In this document: positions 32,344 to 41,054 of the stretch, piece by piece
Layout: each line of letters opens with the position of its first letter
How positions within the stretch are numbered: the stretch's first letter is position 1
Source of the DNA: Lachnospiraceae bacterium
GTDB taxonomy: Bacteria; Bacillota; Clostridia; Lachnospirales; Lachnospiraceae
Direction of reading: 5' to 3'
NCBI GenBank assembly: GCA_017623675.1
Contig: JAGAOO010000024.1
Coordinates: forward strand, 1 to 64,000
Length of the DNA: 64,000 nt
The notes under the pieces: generated by a model
Databases searched by the model: none
What the model saw: only the letters and a program-made list of their open reading frames with translations
What the model was told of the DNA's origin: nothing
Position numbers and translations under genes: made by a program

Positions 32344-34725
32344 TTATTTCCAAGTTGGAATCTCTTTTAGGATACTATAAAGTTCACTTTTTGCAGTTTC
32401 CAACTCTGCCCCCTTTAGTCGCCAGCCCACAACGCTGTTTAGCACACGTTCCAAATCGAAATATGGGGTGTAGACTGCAAAGCCTTGGAAGTCTGATTCC
32501 GTAATTTGATATCTCCCACAGTATTCCAATAAAGTTTTATAAGCAGTCGGATGCTCCAGAATCCGAATAAATGGCGTATCTGCCTGAAAATCATAGCGAC
32601 TGTGACCAGTGACCGTAACGGAAACAGGCTCTTGCAATTCACGGGAGGACTGGCCAACGTAAAAACGGTATTCTCCGGGTTCCACCTCCCAGGAATGAAA
32701 GGCAGGGTCATAAGAAGCAAGCGTTTGTACCGGTAACCGGAAGGTAATGATTTTGGATTCCCCTGCTTCCAGACAAACCTTTTCAAATGCCTTCAATTCA
32801 CGCAAAGGTTTATCTAAGGTGGATACCACATCATTGACATATAATTGTACCACTTCTTTTCCGGTACAATGTCCTGTATTCGTAATGCGACAGCGAATCT
32901 GAATTTCGTCTGTCATGGAGATTTCCTCCTCACACACCCTCTGTATTTCACTAATCTGGAAAGAAGTATAACTTAATCCGTGACCAAATGGATAAAGAGG
33001 TGCTATATCCTTCTTATCATAATAACGATATCCTACATAAATTCCTTCACCATAATTCAGGGTCCAATCCGGAGACGGAGGATTCAGATAGGTTGGGCAA
33101 TCTTCCAATCGCATAGGGAAGGTGAGAGGCAGTTTTCCGGAAGGGTTAATTGTTCCGGTCAAGATGTCCTTAACACCCCTGCCACCTTCCATGCCGGGGA
33201 AGAAAATGCAAAGGATAGCGTCCAAATCCGCTTCACAAAAACGTAAATCCACAGGGCCACATACATTTAAAATCAATATTAGTCGGGTTTGGCTTTCCTG
33301 TGCTTCCTGAATGGCATCTGTAATCTGCTTCTTTTGACAGAAGGGTAACTCTAAGTCAGAGCGGTCCCGCCCCTCCTGACCTTGGACAAAAACGGTCAGA
33401 ATGGCATAATCATAGCCGGACAAAGCACCTTCGCAAATCTGTTCCATATAGCAGCATTCATAATCAGAATCCTTGGACAGCTCTGTTACTAAGCTTGTGG
33501 TTTTATTGGTATAAACTCTGGCACTTCCATCCCCGCAATCGTGAAAATGAGCAGTTGTCTCTCCGATTAATGCAATACGGCTGTGCTTTGCTAATGGTAA
33601 TACAGCATCTCGGTTCTTTAACAATACAGCACCTTCGGTAATGGCATCATAAGCAGCATCTGCATAATTACAAGAAGCAGATGGCATAGTTTGAGTAGTT
33701 CCGGATGGAGAAGTTTCCGACTGATTCTGCCCTGTCGGAGAACTGAAGATGGCATGAAGCATATGGCTGACTGCCAGATTCAAGGCATCTTCCGTCAGGG
33801 TTCCGTCTTCAAGGGCTTGATAGACTGCCTCCTGATTGCGAGGTCCCGGCATATCAACATCATTACCTGCGGCAATGGCAACAGGCTGGTTATAGACGGC
33901 ACCCCAGTCGGAAATGATGAGATTATCGCCAAAACCCCATTCCTTCCGAAGGGTATCCTGAAGCAGACCCCGATTTTCCGTACAAGCCACTCCGTTAATT
34001 TTATTATAAGCAGTCATCAATGTTTTTACATGTCCCTGTTCTACACAGGCACGAAAACCGGGAAGATAAAGTTCTTGTAACACCCGTTCCGGAATATGCT
34101 CGTCTACACCCTGACGATAGGCTTCCAGATTATTGGCAGCAAAGTGTTTCACATTTGCCAGCACGCCGGATTCCTGTACACCTTTCACAAGCTGAGGAGC
34201 CAGTGCTGTAATCAGGAATGGGTCTTCCGAATATCCTTCGAAAAAGCGACCGTTCAGAGGGTCGCGGAGAAGATTTACATTTGGAGTACCAAGGAGAATA
34301 TCTACATTATATTCGATAGCCTCCTGACCCAAAGCCTGTCCGCATTGATATACTACATCCGGATTCCATGTTGCACCCAACAGAATTCCCGGAGGATAGC
34401 AACCGGGCTGTTCGGTAGAACAGCCATGTTCTTTTAATAATTCCAGAAATTTTTCCCGAATCGTTTTCTGCTCCGGTGATAAACAATCCGGCTCGTTAAA
34501 ATGAGATAAGACTTCCCGAACCGTTCCGGTATCTACGCTCATCCAGTCTCCCATTAGTTGCTCCCAGTTCATGCCGGTGCCACCGTCCAGAAATTGAATT
34601 CTTGGAATGCCAAGACGTTCAATTGGAAAACTGCCAAAAGAACTGCCTCCATTTAGTAACTGTACTTTTTCTTCCGGTGTCATCTGTTGTATCAATTCCT
34701 GAATATTAACAGTAGAATGCTTCAT
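32344..34725 (-). CDS. GH3 family beta-glycosidase, cytosolic
   Basis: This 793-residue enzyme is a glycoside hydrolase family 3 protein: an N-terminal TIM-barrel domain (about 1-330) with GCYPPGILLGATWN, VKHFAANN and the nucleophile Asp in LIISDWGAV (about residue 275), an alpha/beta sandwich domain (about 370-560) with GQEGRDRSDLELP, and a C-terminal fibronectin-III-like domain (about 640-720, TNTGHCTGKEVVQLYV). No signal peptide, so it acts on imported oligosaccharides. Substrate may be beta-glucoside or beta-xyloside. A possible promoter lies just upstream (TTGTGA-N17-TACAGT on this strand). It is separated from other sugar genes. Confidence 0.92.
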   Translation of the reverse strand: MKHSTVNIQELIQQMTPEEKVQLLNGGSSFGSFPIERLGIPRIQFLDGGTGMNWEQLMGDWMSVDTGTVREVLSHFNEPDCLSPEQKTIREKFLELLKEHGCSTEQPGCYPPGILLGATWNPDVVYQCGQALGQEAIEYNVDILLGTPNVNLLRDPLNGRFFEGYSEDPFLITALAPQLVKGVQESGVLANVKHFAANNLEAYRQGVDEHIPERVLQELYLPGFRACVEQGHVKTLMTAYNKINGVACTENRGLLQDTLRKEWGFGDNLIISDWGAVYNQPVAIAAGNDVDMPGPRNQEAVYQALEDGTLTEDALNLAVSHMLHAIFSSPTGQNQSETSPSGTTQTMPSASCNYADAAYDAITEGAVLLKNRDAVLPLAKHSRIALIGETTAHFHDCGDGSARVYTNKTTSLVTELSKDSDYECCYMEQICEGALSGYDYAILTVFVQGQEGRDRSDLELPFCQKKQITDAIQEAQESQTRLILILNVCGPVDLRFCEADLDAILCIFFPGMEGGRGVKDILTGTINPSGKLPLTFPMRLEDCPTYLNPPSPDWTLNYGEGIYVGYRYYDKKDIAPLYPFGHGLSYTSFQISEIQRVCEEEISMTDEIQIRCRITNTGHCTGKEVVQLYVNDVVSTLDKPLRELKAFEKVCLEAGESKIITFRLPVQTLASYDPAFHSWEVEPGEYRFYVGQSSRELQEPVSVTVTGHSRYDFQADTPFIRILEHPTAYKTLLEYCGRYQITESDFQGFAVYTPYFDLERVLNSVVGWRLKGAELETAKSELYSILKEIPTWK

Positions 34726-34857
34726 AATAATACCTCGCTTGATTTCCTTAAATAATACTGTAACACAAAGAAATGGGAATCACAATTCAGAATTCTAAGG
34801 TTCTAAACGATATAACTCGGCATAAGATTTAGTATATGAGGAAAGGCGGGTTGTAGC

Positions 34858-35220
34858 ATGTCAAAATCAATGAAGATACTGGAAGTAATTAAATCTCTGG
34901 TGGCAGCCTATGTATTTACGGGAATTGCACTTGCTGCATTGGCATTTGCAATATATGAATGGAATCTAAATGAGACGGTTGTCAACATTGTTATCATGGT
35001 AATTTATGTAATTGCTTCATTTATAGGTGGTTTTATTACAGGAAAACGAGTGAAGGAGCGGAAATTTTTCTGGGGCTTGCTTCTGGGCGGTTTGTACATA
35101 TTGATTATATATGGCGTGTCCATAATTATGAGTGCCAGTCTGGATATGATTTCCACTGCCGGTATAGCAGCGTGCCTGTTATGTCTGGGTGGAGGAATGC
35201 TGGGCGGAATGGTGAGCTAA
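34858..35220 (+). CDS. TIGR04086 family membrane protein
   Basis: This 120-residue protein has four hydrophobic segments (about residues 13-32, 38-60, 68-90, 97-118), with the family-like SFIGGFITGKRVKERKFFWGLLLGG between the second and third. TIGR04086 proteins are small clostridial membrane proteins commonly found near the SCIFF gene, as here; function is unknown. AAAGGCGG lies before the ATG. The gap to scfA (112 bases) holds a separate promoter. Confidence 0.82.
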   Translation: MSKSMKILEVIKSLVAAYVFTGIALAALAFAIYEWNLNETVVNIVIMVIYVIASFIGGFITGKRVKERKFFWGLLLGGLYILIIYGVSIIMSASLDMISTAGIAACLLCLGGGMLGGMVS

Positions 35221-35270
35221 ACATCATAATGAATGGGATATTTGATGTATAGAATGGTGTACTTGAGTGC

Positions 35271-35299
35271 TTGCATGGTGTGAAAATATGTGGTATACT
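35271..35299 (+). promoter_or_regulatory. predicted promoter for scfA
   Basis: TTGCAT (35271-35276) and TATACT (35294-35299) are 17 bases apart and TGG precedes TATACT, giving an extended -10. The start would be about 28 bases before the scfA ATG. Confidence 0.65.
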
Positions 35300-35332
35300 T
35301 GTTTGAGTTATGAAAAAAAGGAGGATTTTTCG

Positions 35333-35476
35333 ATGAAGCACGTTAAGACATTAACCAATAAGACATTAAAGAGTACCATGGAAAAAGGCGGCTGTGGCGA
35401 GTGTCAGACCTCTTGCCAGTCAGCATGCAAGACCTCTTGTACCGTTGGTAATCAGACTTGCGAGAACAAGAGATAA
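35333..35476 (+). CDS. scfA: SCIFF ribosomal peptide precursor (six cysteines in forty-five residues)
   Basis: This 47-residue peptide begins MKHVKTLTNKTLKSTMEKGG and carries six cysteines in CGECQTSCQSACKTSC and VGNQTC. It is the SCIFF precursor, in which the maturase ScfB forms sulfur-to-alpha-carbon thioether links. SCIFF is near universal in Clostridia and its final role is unknown. I chose the ATG at 35333, preceded by AAAGGAGGA; the longer open frame has no ribosome site. A terminator-like hairpin separates it from scfB. Confidence 0.95.
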   Translation: MKHVKTLTNKTLKSTMEKGGCGECQTSCQSACKTSCTVGNQTCENKR

Positions 35477-35500
35477 TCCGTGTTAGATTAAGCTAAGTAG

Positions 35501-35536
35501 AAAAGAGGACGCAGATTTAGCTGTCCTCTTTTCTAT
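35501..35536 (+). terminator. terminator or attenuator between scfA and scfB
   Basis: AAAAGAGGAC (35501-35510) pairs with GTCCTCTTTT (35523-35532) and is followed by CTATT, a short T-poor tail. It probably stops most transcripts after scfA and lets some continue into scfB, giving more precursor than enzyme (inference). Confidence 0.72.
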
Positions 35537-35557
35537 TGAAAAAGTAGGAGAAAAATT

Positions 35558-36955
35558 GTGATTCACCAGTATAAAAGTAATGGCTATAATATTGTGATGG
35601 ATGTATGTAGTGGTGCGGTACATGTAGTGGATGACATTACATATGATGTTATAGCAGTTTATGAAGAGAATAATGAAAAGAATATAGAGACGAATTTGGA
35701 ACTGTTACAGGACAAGCTTCCACAGTATTCTAAGGAAGAATTACAGGAATCTTTAGAAGAAGTAGAAGAATTGAAAAGCAATGGTGAACTGTTTGCTGAA
35801 GATGTTTACAAGGAATTCGTCATGGACTTTAAGAAACGGAAGACAGTGGTAAAAGCCTTGTGTCTGCATATTGCTCATGATTGTAATCTGGGCTGTCGGT
35901 ATTGCTTTGCAGAAGAAGGGGAATATCATGGAGACCGTTCCTTAATGAGCTTAGAGGTCGGGAAACAGGCGTTAGACTTTTTGGTAGCCAATTCCGGCAA
36001 CCGCAGGAATCTGGAGGTGGATTTCTTCGGTGGTGAGCCAACCATGAATTTTGAAGTGGTAAAGGAACTGGTTCGTTATGGAAGAAGCTTAGAGGAACCA
36101 TATAATAAGAATTTCCGTTTTACGTTGACCACCAATGGAATCCTGTTAAATGATGAGATTATGGAATTTGCCAACAAAGAGATGGCAAATGTAGTGCTTA
36201 GTATTGACGGAAGAAAATCCGTGAATGATTATATGAGACCTGCCCGAAATGGGAAAAGCACTTATGACATTATTGTTCCGAAATTCCGGAAATTTGCAAA
36301 TCTGAGAAATCAGACCAATTATTATGTGAGAGGAACCTTTACCCATCATAATCTGGACTTTTCGGAGGATGTTCTCCACTTGGCAGATTTAGGGTTCCGG
36401 CAGATATCCGTTGAACCGGTAGTTGCACCTCCGGAAGCTCCATATGCAATTCAAGAGGAAGATTTACCACAGCTTATGGAGGAATATGATAAGCTGGCAA
36501 AAGAAATGATAAAGCGGGAAAAGGAAGGAAATGGATTTAATTTCTTCCACTTTATGATAGATTTAACACAGGGACCATGTGTGGCAAAACGGTTGTCCGG
36601 CTGTGGTTCCGGTACAGAATATCTTGCAGTGACACCATGGGGAGACTTGTATCCGTGTCATCAGTTTGTGGGACAGGAAGAGTTTAAGCTTGGCAATGTT
36701 TATGATGGTATTCAGGCAGAAGAGATTCGGGATGAATTCAAGCTCTGCAATGTATATGCAAAGGAGAAATGCAGGAATTGTTTTGCACGGTTTTATTGCA
36801 GTGGCGGATGTGCCGCAAATTCCTACAATTTCCATGGCAGCATATTAGATGCTTATGACATTGGATGTGAGTTGCAGAAGAAACGAATTGAATGTGCCAT
36901 TATGATAAAGGCTGCGTTAGCAGACCAAGAAGAAAAGGAGAAAGAAGAAGCATGA
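35558..36955 (+). CDS. scfB: SCIFF radical SAM thioether maturase
   Basis: This 465-residue enzyme has a precursor-recognition N terminus, a radical SAM core with CNLGCRYC (CxxxCxxC, about residues 112-119) and GGEPTMNF, and a C-terminal SPASM domain (CGSGTEYLAVTPWGDLYPC, then CNVYAKEKCRNC and YCSGGCAAN) that binds two further iron-sulfur clusters. It starts with GTG, seven bases after AGGAG. Its stop overlaps the secDF ATG as ATGA, so the maturase is coupled to secDF translation. Confidence 0.95.
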   Translation: MIHQYKSNGYNIVMDVCSGAVHVVDDITYDVIAVYEENNEKNIETNLELLQDKLPQYSKEELQESLEEVEELKSNGELFAEDVYKEFVMDFKKRKTVVKALCLHIAHDCNLGCRYCFAEEGEYHGDRSLMSLEVGKQALDFLVANSGNRRNLEVDFFGGEPTMNFEVVKELVRYGRSLEEPYNKNFRFTLTTNGILLNDEIMEFANKEMANVVLSIDGRKSVNDYMRPARNGKSTYDIIVPKFRKFANLRNQTNYYVRGTFTHHNLDFSEDVLHLADLGFRQISVEPVVAPPEAPYAIQEEDLPQLMEEYDKLAKEMIKREKEGNGFNFFHFMIDLTQGPCVAKRLSGCGSGTEYLAVTPWGDLYPCHQFVGQEEFKLGNVYDGIQAEEIRDEFKLCNVYAKEKCRNCFARFYCSGGCAANSYNFHGSILDAYDIGCELQKKRIECAIMIKAALADQEEKEKEEA

Positions 36956-39141
36956 AGAATCAAAAAGCAAAAGGAATACTGGTAATCGTGCTGTTCTTAC
37001 TGATAACTGTAGGTATTGCCTACATTGACATGTACGGATTAATGGGCTCTGGTAAGGCAGAAGATATTACACTGGGTTTGGATTTGGCAGGTGGTGTCAG
37101 CATTACCTATCAGATTGAAGATGAAAATGCATCTGCGGATGATGTGGCGGATACTGTTTATCGGTTACAGAAGCGTGTGGAGGAGTACAGCAAGGAAGGC
37201 GAAGTATATAAGCAGGGAGATAATCGAATTGCAATCGAAATTCCCGGTGTAGAGAACGCCAATGAGATTCTGGAGGAGCTGGGAAAACCGGGTGCAATTG
37301 AATTCATGGATCCGGACAATTACAGCCTGTACGTGGCCGGCGAGGAATATGAACCTGTATTAACCGGTGCGGATATTGAACTTGCACAGGCCCGCATTGA
37401 TACCTCCAGTGGTGTAAATGAGTATCTGGTACAACTGGAATTCGGCGATGCCGGTGCACAGCGGTTTGCTGAGGCAACCTCTGCTAATATTGGAAAACCG
37501 ATATATATTGTTTATAATGGACAGATGATTAATGCTCCAACAGTAAAGAGTGCAATTACGGATGGTGCATGTGTCATTGATAATATGGAAAGCTATGAAG
37601 AGGCTGACAATCTGGCAACAACTATTCGAATTGGAGCACTGCCATTGGAGTTGACAGAGCTGCAGTCCAATATTGTAGGAGCTAAATTAGGTGAGGATGC
37701 CATTGAGACTTCTTTATTGGCAGGTTTAATTGGTTTGGCACTGATTGCAATTATTATGATTATTGTATACCGGTTCCCTGGCTTGGTTTCCGTATTCTCC
37801 TTAATCAGTTATACAGCATTGATGATTTTATGCCTGAACCTGTTTGAAGTGACGTTAACCTTGCCGGGTATTGCAGGTATTCTGTTATCCATAGGTATGG
37901 CGGTGGATGCCAATGTTATTATCTTTACCCGTATAAAAGAGGAAATCTCAGCAGGTAAATCTGTGAAACTGGCAGTACAGGGTGGTTTCAAAAAGGCAAT
38001 GTCTGCTATTTTGGACGGTAATATTACTACCTTAATTGCAGCAGCAGTATTATGGTGGCTGGCATCCGGCTCTGTGAAAGGATTTGCACAGACACTGGCA
38101 TTAGGTATTGTGTTGTCCATGTTTACAGCATTGGTAGTAACCAAATTATTATTAAATGCATTTGTAAATCTGGGAGCTGAGAATCCGAAGCTCTTTGGTA
38201 AGATAAAGGAACGTAAGGTTCGGAACTATGTAAAGAACAGTAGGATTTGTTTCGCTATCTCCGCAGTAATTATAATTGCAGGCTTCGTGTTCCTGCCAAT
38301 TAATAAGAACAATGAGAATGTTGGTCATGTGTTGAATTTTAGTATGGAATTCATGGGTGGTACTTCCATGACAGTGGAATTCGATAAGACCTATACCTTA
38401 ACAGAAGCAGAAGATGAGATTCTTCCGGTATTGACAGAAGCAACAGGAATTGCCGGCTCGGAGATTCAGTTACAGAATGTGCAGAATTCTAACTCCATGG
38501 TAATCAAGACACCACAGATGAGTCTGGATCAGCGGCAGGCAGCAGAGGAAGCATTGACAAGCAACTTTACGGTGAATAATTTCTCCGTTGAGAATATCAG
38601 CTCGACCGTAAGTAAGGAAATGCAAAGAGATGCAATTATATCCGTTACATTAGCAGCATTGGCTATGCTGGTTTATATTGCATTACGGTTCCGGGATATC
38701 CGCTTTGGTGCCAGTGCCGTATTAGCATTAATTCATGATGTATTGTTTGTATTTACCTTATATGCAGTAGCACATTTGTCTGTGGGTAACACCTTTATTG
38801 CATGTATGCTGACCATTGTAGGTTATTCCATTAATGCAACCATCATTATCTTTGACCGTATCCGTGAGAATATGAAGGTGATGGATGAAAAGAAGGTTGG
38901 GTTAAAGACAATTGTGAATACCAGTATTGCACAGACCTTTACCCGAAGCATTTATACCAACTTAACTACATTTGTGATGGTATTGGTATTGTATATTCTG
39001 GGTGTATCTGCAATTAAGGAATTTGCACTTGCCCTGATGGTTGGTGTATTAGGTGGTACGTATTCTTCCATCTGTATTACAGGACCGCTGTGGTATTTTA
39101 TGAAATCAAAACTTGGCAAAAAGGAACAGGCAGAAAAATAA
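36952..39141 (+). CDS. secDF: fused protein translocase subunit SecDF
   Basis: This 729-residue membrane protein drives proton-powered late steps of protein export through SecYEG. The SecD half (about 1-430) has one N-terminal segment, the P1 domain with LGLDLAGGVSITYQI, and five C-terminal segments; the SecF half (about 440-729) repeats this with FMGGTSMTVEF and YSINATIIIFDRIRENM. The charged residues VDANVIIF and SINATIIIFDRI of the proton path are present. It starts within the scfB stop codon, so SCIFF maturation and export genes are co-expressed. recJ follows. Confidence 0.95.
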   Translation: MKNQKAKGILVIVLFLLITVGIAYIDMYGLMGSGKAEDITLGLDLAGGVSITYQIEDENASADDVADTVYRLQKRVEEYSKEGEVYKQGDNRIAIEIPGVENANEILEELGKPGAIEFMDPDNYSLYVAGEEYEPVLTGADIELAQARIDTSSGVNEYLVQLEFGDAGAQRFAEATSANIGKPIYIVYNGQMINAPTVKSAITDGACVIDNMESYEEADNLATTIRIGALPLELTELQSNIVGAKLGEDAIETSLLAGLIGLALIAIIMIIVYRFPGLVSVFSLISYTALMILCLNLFEVTLTLPGIAGILLSIGMAVDANVIIFTRIKEEISAGKSVKLAVQGGFKKAMSAILDGNITTLIAAAVLWWLASGSVKGFAQTLALGIVLSMFTALVVTKLLLNAFVNLGAENPKLFGKIKERKVRNYVKNSRICFAISAVIIIAGFVFLPINKNNENVGHVLNFSMEFMGGTSMTVEFDKTYTLTEAEDEILPVLTEATGIAGSEIQLQNVQNSNSMVIKTPQMSLDQRQAAEEALTSNFTVNNFSVENISSTVSKEMQRDAIISVTLAALAMLVYIALRFRDIRFGASAVLALIHDVLFVFTLYAVAHLSVGNTFIACMLTIVGYSINATIIIFDRIRENMKVMDEKKVGLKTIVNTSIAQTFTRSIYTNLTTFVMVLVLYILGVSAIKEFALALMVGVLGGTYSSICITGPLWYFMKSKLGKKEQAEK

Positions 39142-39204
39142 TTGAGAGAAGCAAGGCTGTTCGGATGGGGGAACTTATCTGGGCAGCCTTGTAAGGTTTT
39201 AGAC

Positions 39205-41022
39205 ATGAATGAGAAATGGATAGTATTGAATAAGAAAGCTGATTTTTATCAATTGGCAGAACAATTTCATATTGATCCGGTGATAGCAAGAGTGATACGT
39301 AACCGAGGCATGATAACACCGGAAGACTTTGAAGGGTATCTGGGTTCCGATGGGAAACTATATGATCCGCATTTGATGAAGGATATGGAGAAAGGTGTGG
39401 AACTGATAAAAGAAGCAATTACCCAGCAGGAACAGATTCGGATTATATCCGATTATGATGTGGATGGGATTATGTCTAATTACATCTTGTACAAAGCACT
39501 TAAGCGTTGTAATGCCAAGGTGGATTATCGGGTGCCGGATCGTATTGCAGACGGCTATGGGATGAATGAAGGAATGGTCAGAGAAGCATATGATGCAGGA
39601 GTTCGTGTGCTTTTGACCTGTGATAATGGAATATCAGCCTTACTACCAATTGCTTATGCTAAGAATCTGGGGATGACTGTGGTAGTTACCGATCATCATG
39701 ATGTTCCCTTTGAATATGATGAAGACGGCAAGAAAGAATATATTCAATCCGTGGCAGATGCAGTTATAGATCCGAAGCAGCCGGAATGTAAATATCCGTT
39801 TAAGGAGCTTTGTGGTGCGGGAGTGGCATATAAATTCGTTCAAATGCTTTATGAAGCCTGTGAAATTGGGGCGGTTGAAGCAGAAGAGTTTATTGAATTC
39901 GTAGCTATCGCAACGGTGTGTGATGTTATGAGTCTCATAGATGAGAACCGGACTCTGGTTCGCCGGGGATTAGAGGAATTGAACCGAACCGGTAATTATG
40001 GACTGCGTGCATTGATGAAGGTAAATGATTTGGGAGCCCAAAAGGTGAAATCTTATCATCTGGGTTTTGTATTAGGACCTTGTATTAATGCAACCGGGCG
40101 TTTGGAAAATGCCAGACTGGCATTAGAATTATTACTGGAAGAAAACTATGATCAGGCGTTAAAACAGGCAGAACGCCTGAAGGAATTAAATAATGAGCGA
40201 AAGGAAATGACTCAAAGGGGTATTGATGCTGCCATAAATCAGGTTGAGACAACAACATTGGCAGAGGATAAGGTTCTGGTGATTTATTTGCCGGATACCC
40301 ATGAAAGTCTGGCAGGAATTATTGCCGGACGGGTACGGGAACGATTTTATCGTCCAACCTTAATTCTGACAGATTCCGAAGATGGTATGTTAAAAGGCTC
40401 CGGACGTTCCATTGAAGGATATCACATGTATGATGCTCTGACAGAATGTAAAGACTTATTAGTAAAATATGGCGGTCATCCTATGGCAGCAGGATTTTCC
40501 ATACAGGCAAAGGATTTGGAATATTTTCGACATAAATTAAACCTGCTATGTGATTTGACAGAGGATGACTTGATTCCGAAACTGTATATTGATGTGCCTA
40601 TGCCAATTGATTATATTCATTTTGATTTGATTGAACAGTTGGAATTATTAGAGCCTTTTGGCAAGGGGAATGAAAAGCCGGTTTTTGCACAGAAGAATCT
40701 AAAGATTCGTTCTGCGAAAGTGTTGGGACGCAATGCCAACCTTCTTAAGTTAGAACTGGAAAGTGAAAATGGTGCCAGAATGGAAGGAATCTACTTTGAA
40801 GTAGAGGAGTTTTTGGAAAACATCAAGCTGTGGTTTGGAGAAGCGGAATTGGATCAAATGATGAAAGGCTGGCTGAATAACGTAGCTCTGGATATTGCAT
40901 ATTATCCTACAACGAATGAATTTAACGGTATGCGTGCAATGCAGGTGGTAGTGAAAAGCTATTTACCACATGCCCTTGATTTTTCAAAGGAATCACCGTA
41001 TACTGATACAAACGAAAGATAG
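39205..41022 (+). CDS. recJ: single-stranded-DNA-specific exonuclease RecJ
   Basis: This 605-residue nuclease degrades single-stranded DNA 5' to 3' in recombination and mismatch repair. The DHH motifs are visible: SDYDVDGIMSN (about residues 80-90), a further Asp region with LLTCDNGIS, and TDHHDVP; the DHHA1 domain carries GSGRSIEGYHMYDAL and GGHPMAAGFS. An OB-fold C terminus follows. I chose the ATG at 39205 with AAGG eight bases upstream; the open frame begins at a TTG directly after secDF. Confidence 0.93.
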   Translation: MNEKWIVLNKKADFYQLAEQFHIDPVIARVIRNRGMITPEDFEGYLGSDGKLYDPHLMKDMEKGVELIKEAITQQEQIRIISDYDVDGIMSNYILYKALKRCNAKVDYRVPDRIADGYGMNEGMVREAYDAGVRVLLTCDNGISALLPIAYAKNLGMTVVVTDHHDVPFEYDEDGKKEYIQSVADAVIDPKQPECKYPFKELCGAGVAYKFVQMLYEACEIGAVEAEEFIEFVAIATVCDVMSLIDENRTLVRRGLEELNRTGNYGLRALMKVNDLGAQKVKSYHLGFVLGPCINATGRLENARLALELLLEENYDQALKQAERLKELNNERKEMTQRGIDAAINQVETTTLAEDKVLVIYLPDTHESLAGIIAGRVRERFYRPTLILTDSEDGMLKGSGRSIEGYHMYDALTECKDLLVKYGGHPMAAGFSIQAKDLEYFRHKLNLLCDLTEDDLIPKLYIDVPMPIDYIHFDLIEQLELLEPFGKGNEKPVFAQKNLKIRSAKVLGRNANLLKLELESENGARMEGIYFEVEEFLENIKLWFGEAELDQMMKGWLNNVALDIAYYPTTNEFNGMRAMQVVVKSYLPHALDFSKESPYTDTNER

Positions 41023-41054
41023 ACTGAATCCTGGGAAAGCGTGGTGACAATCCA

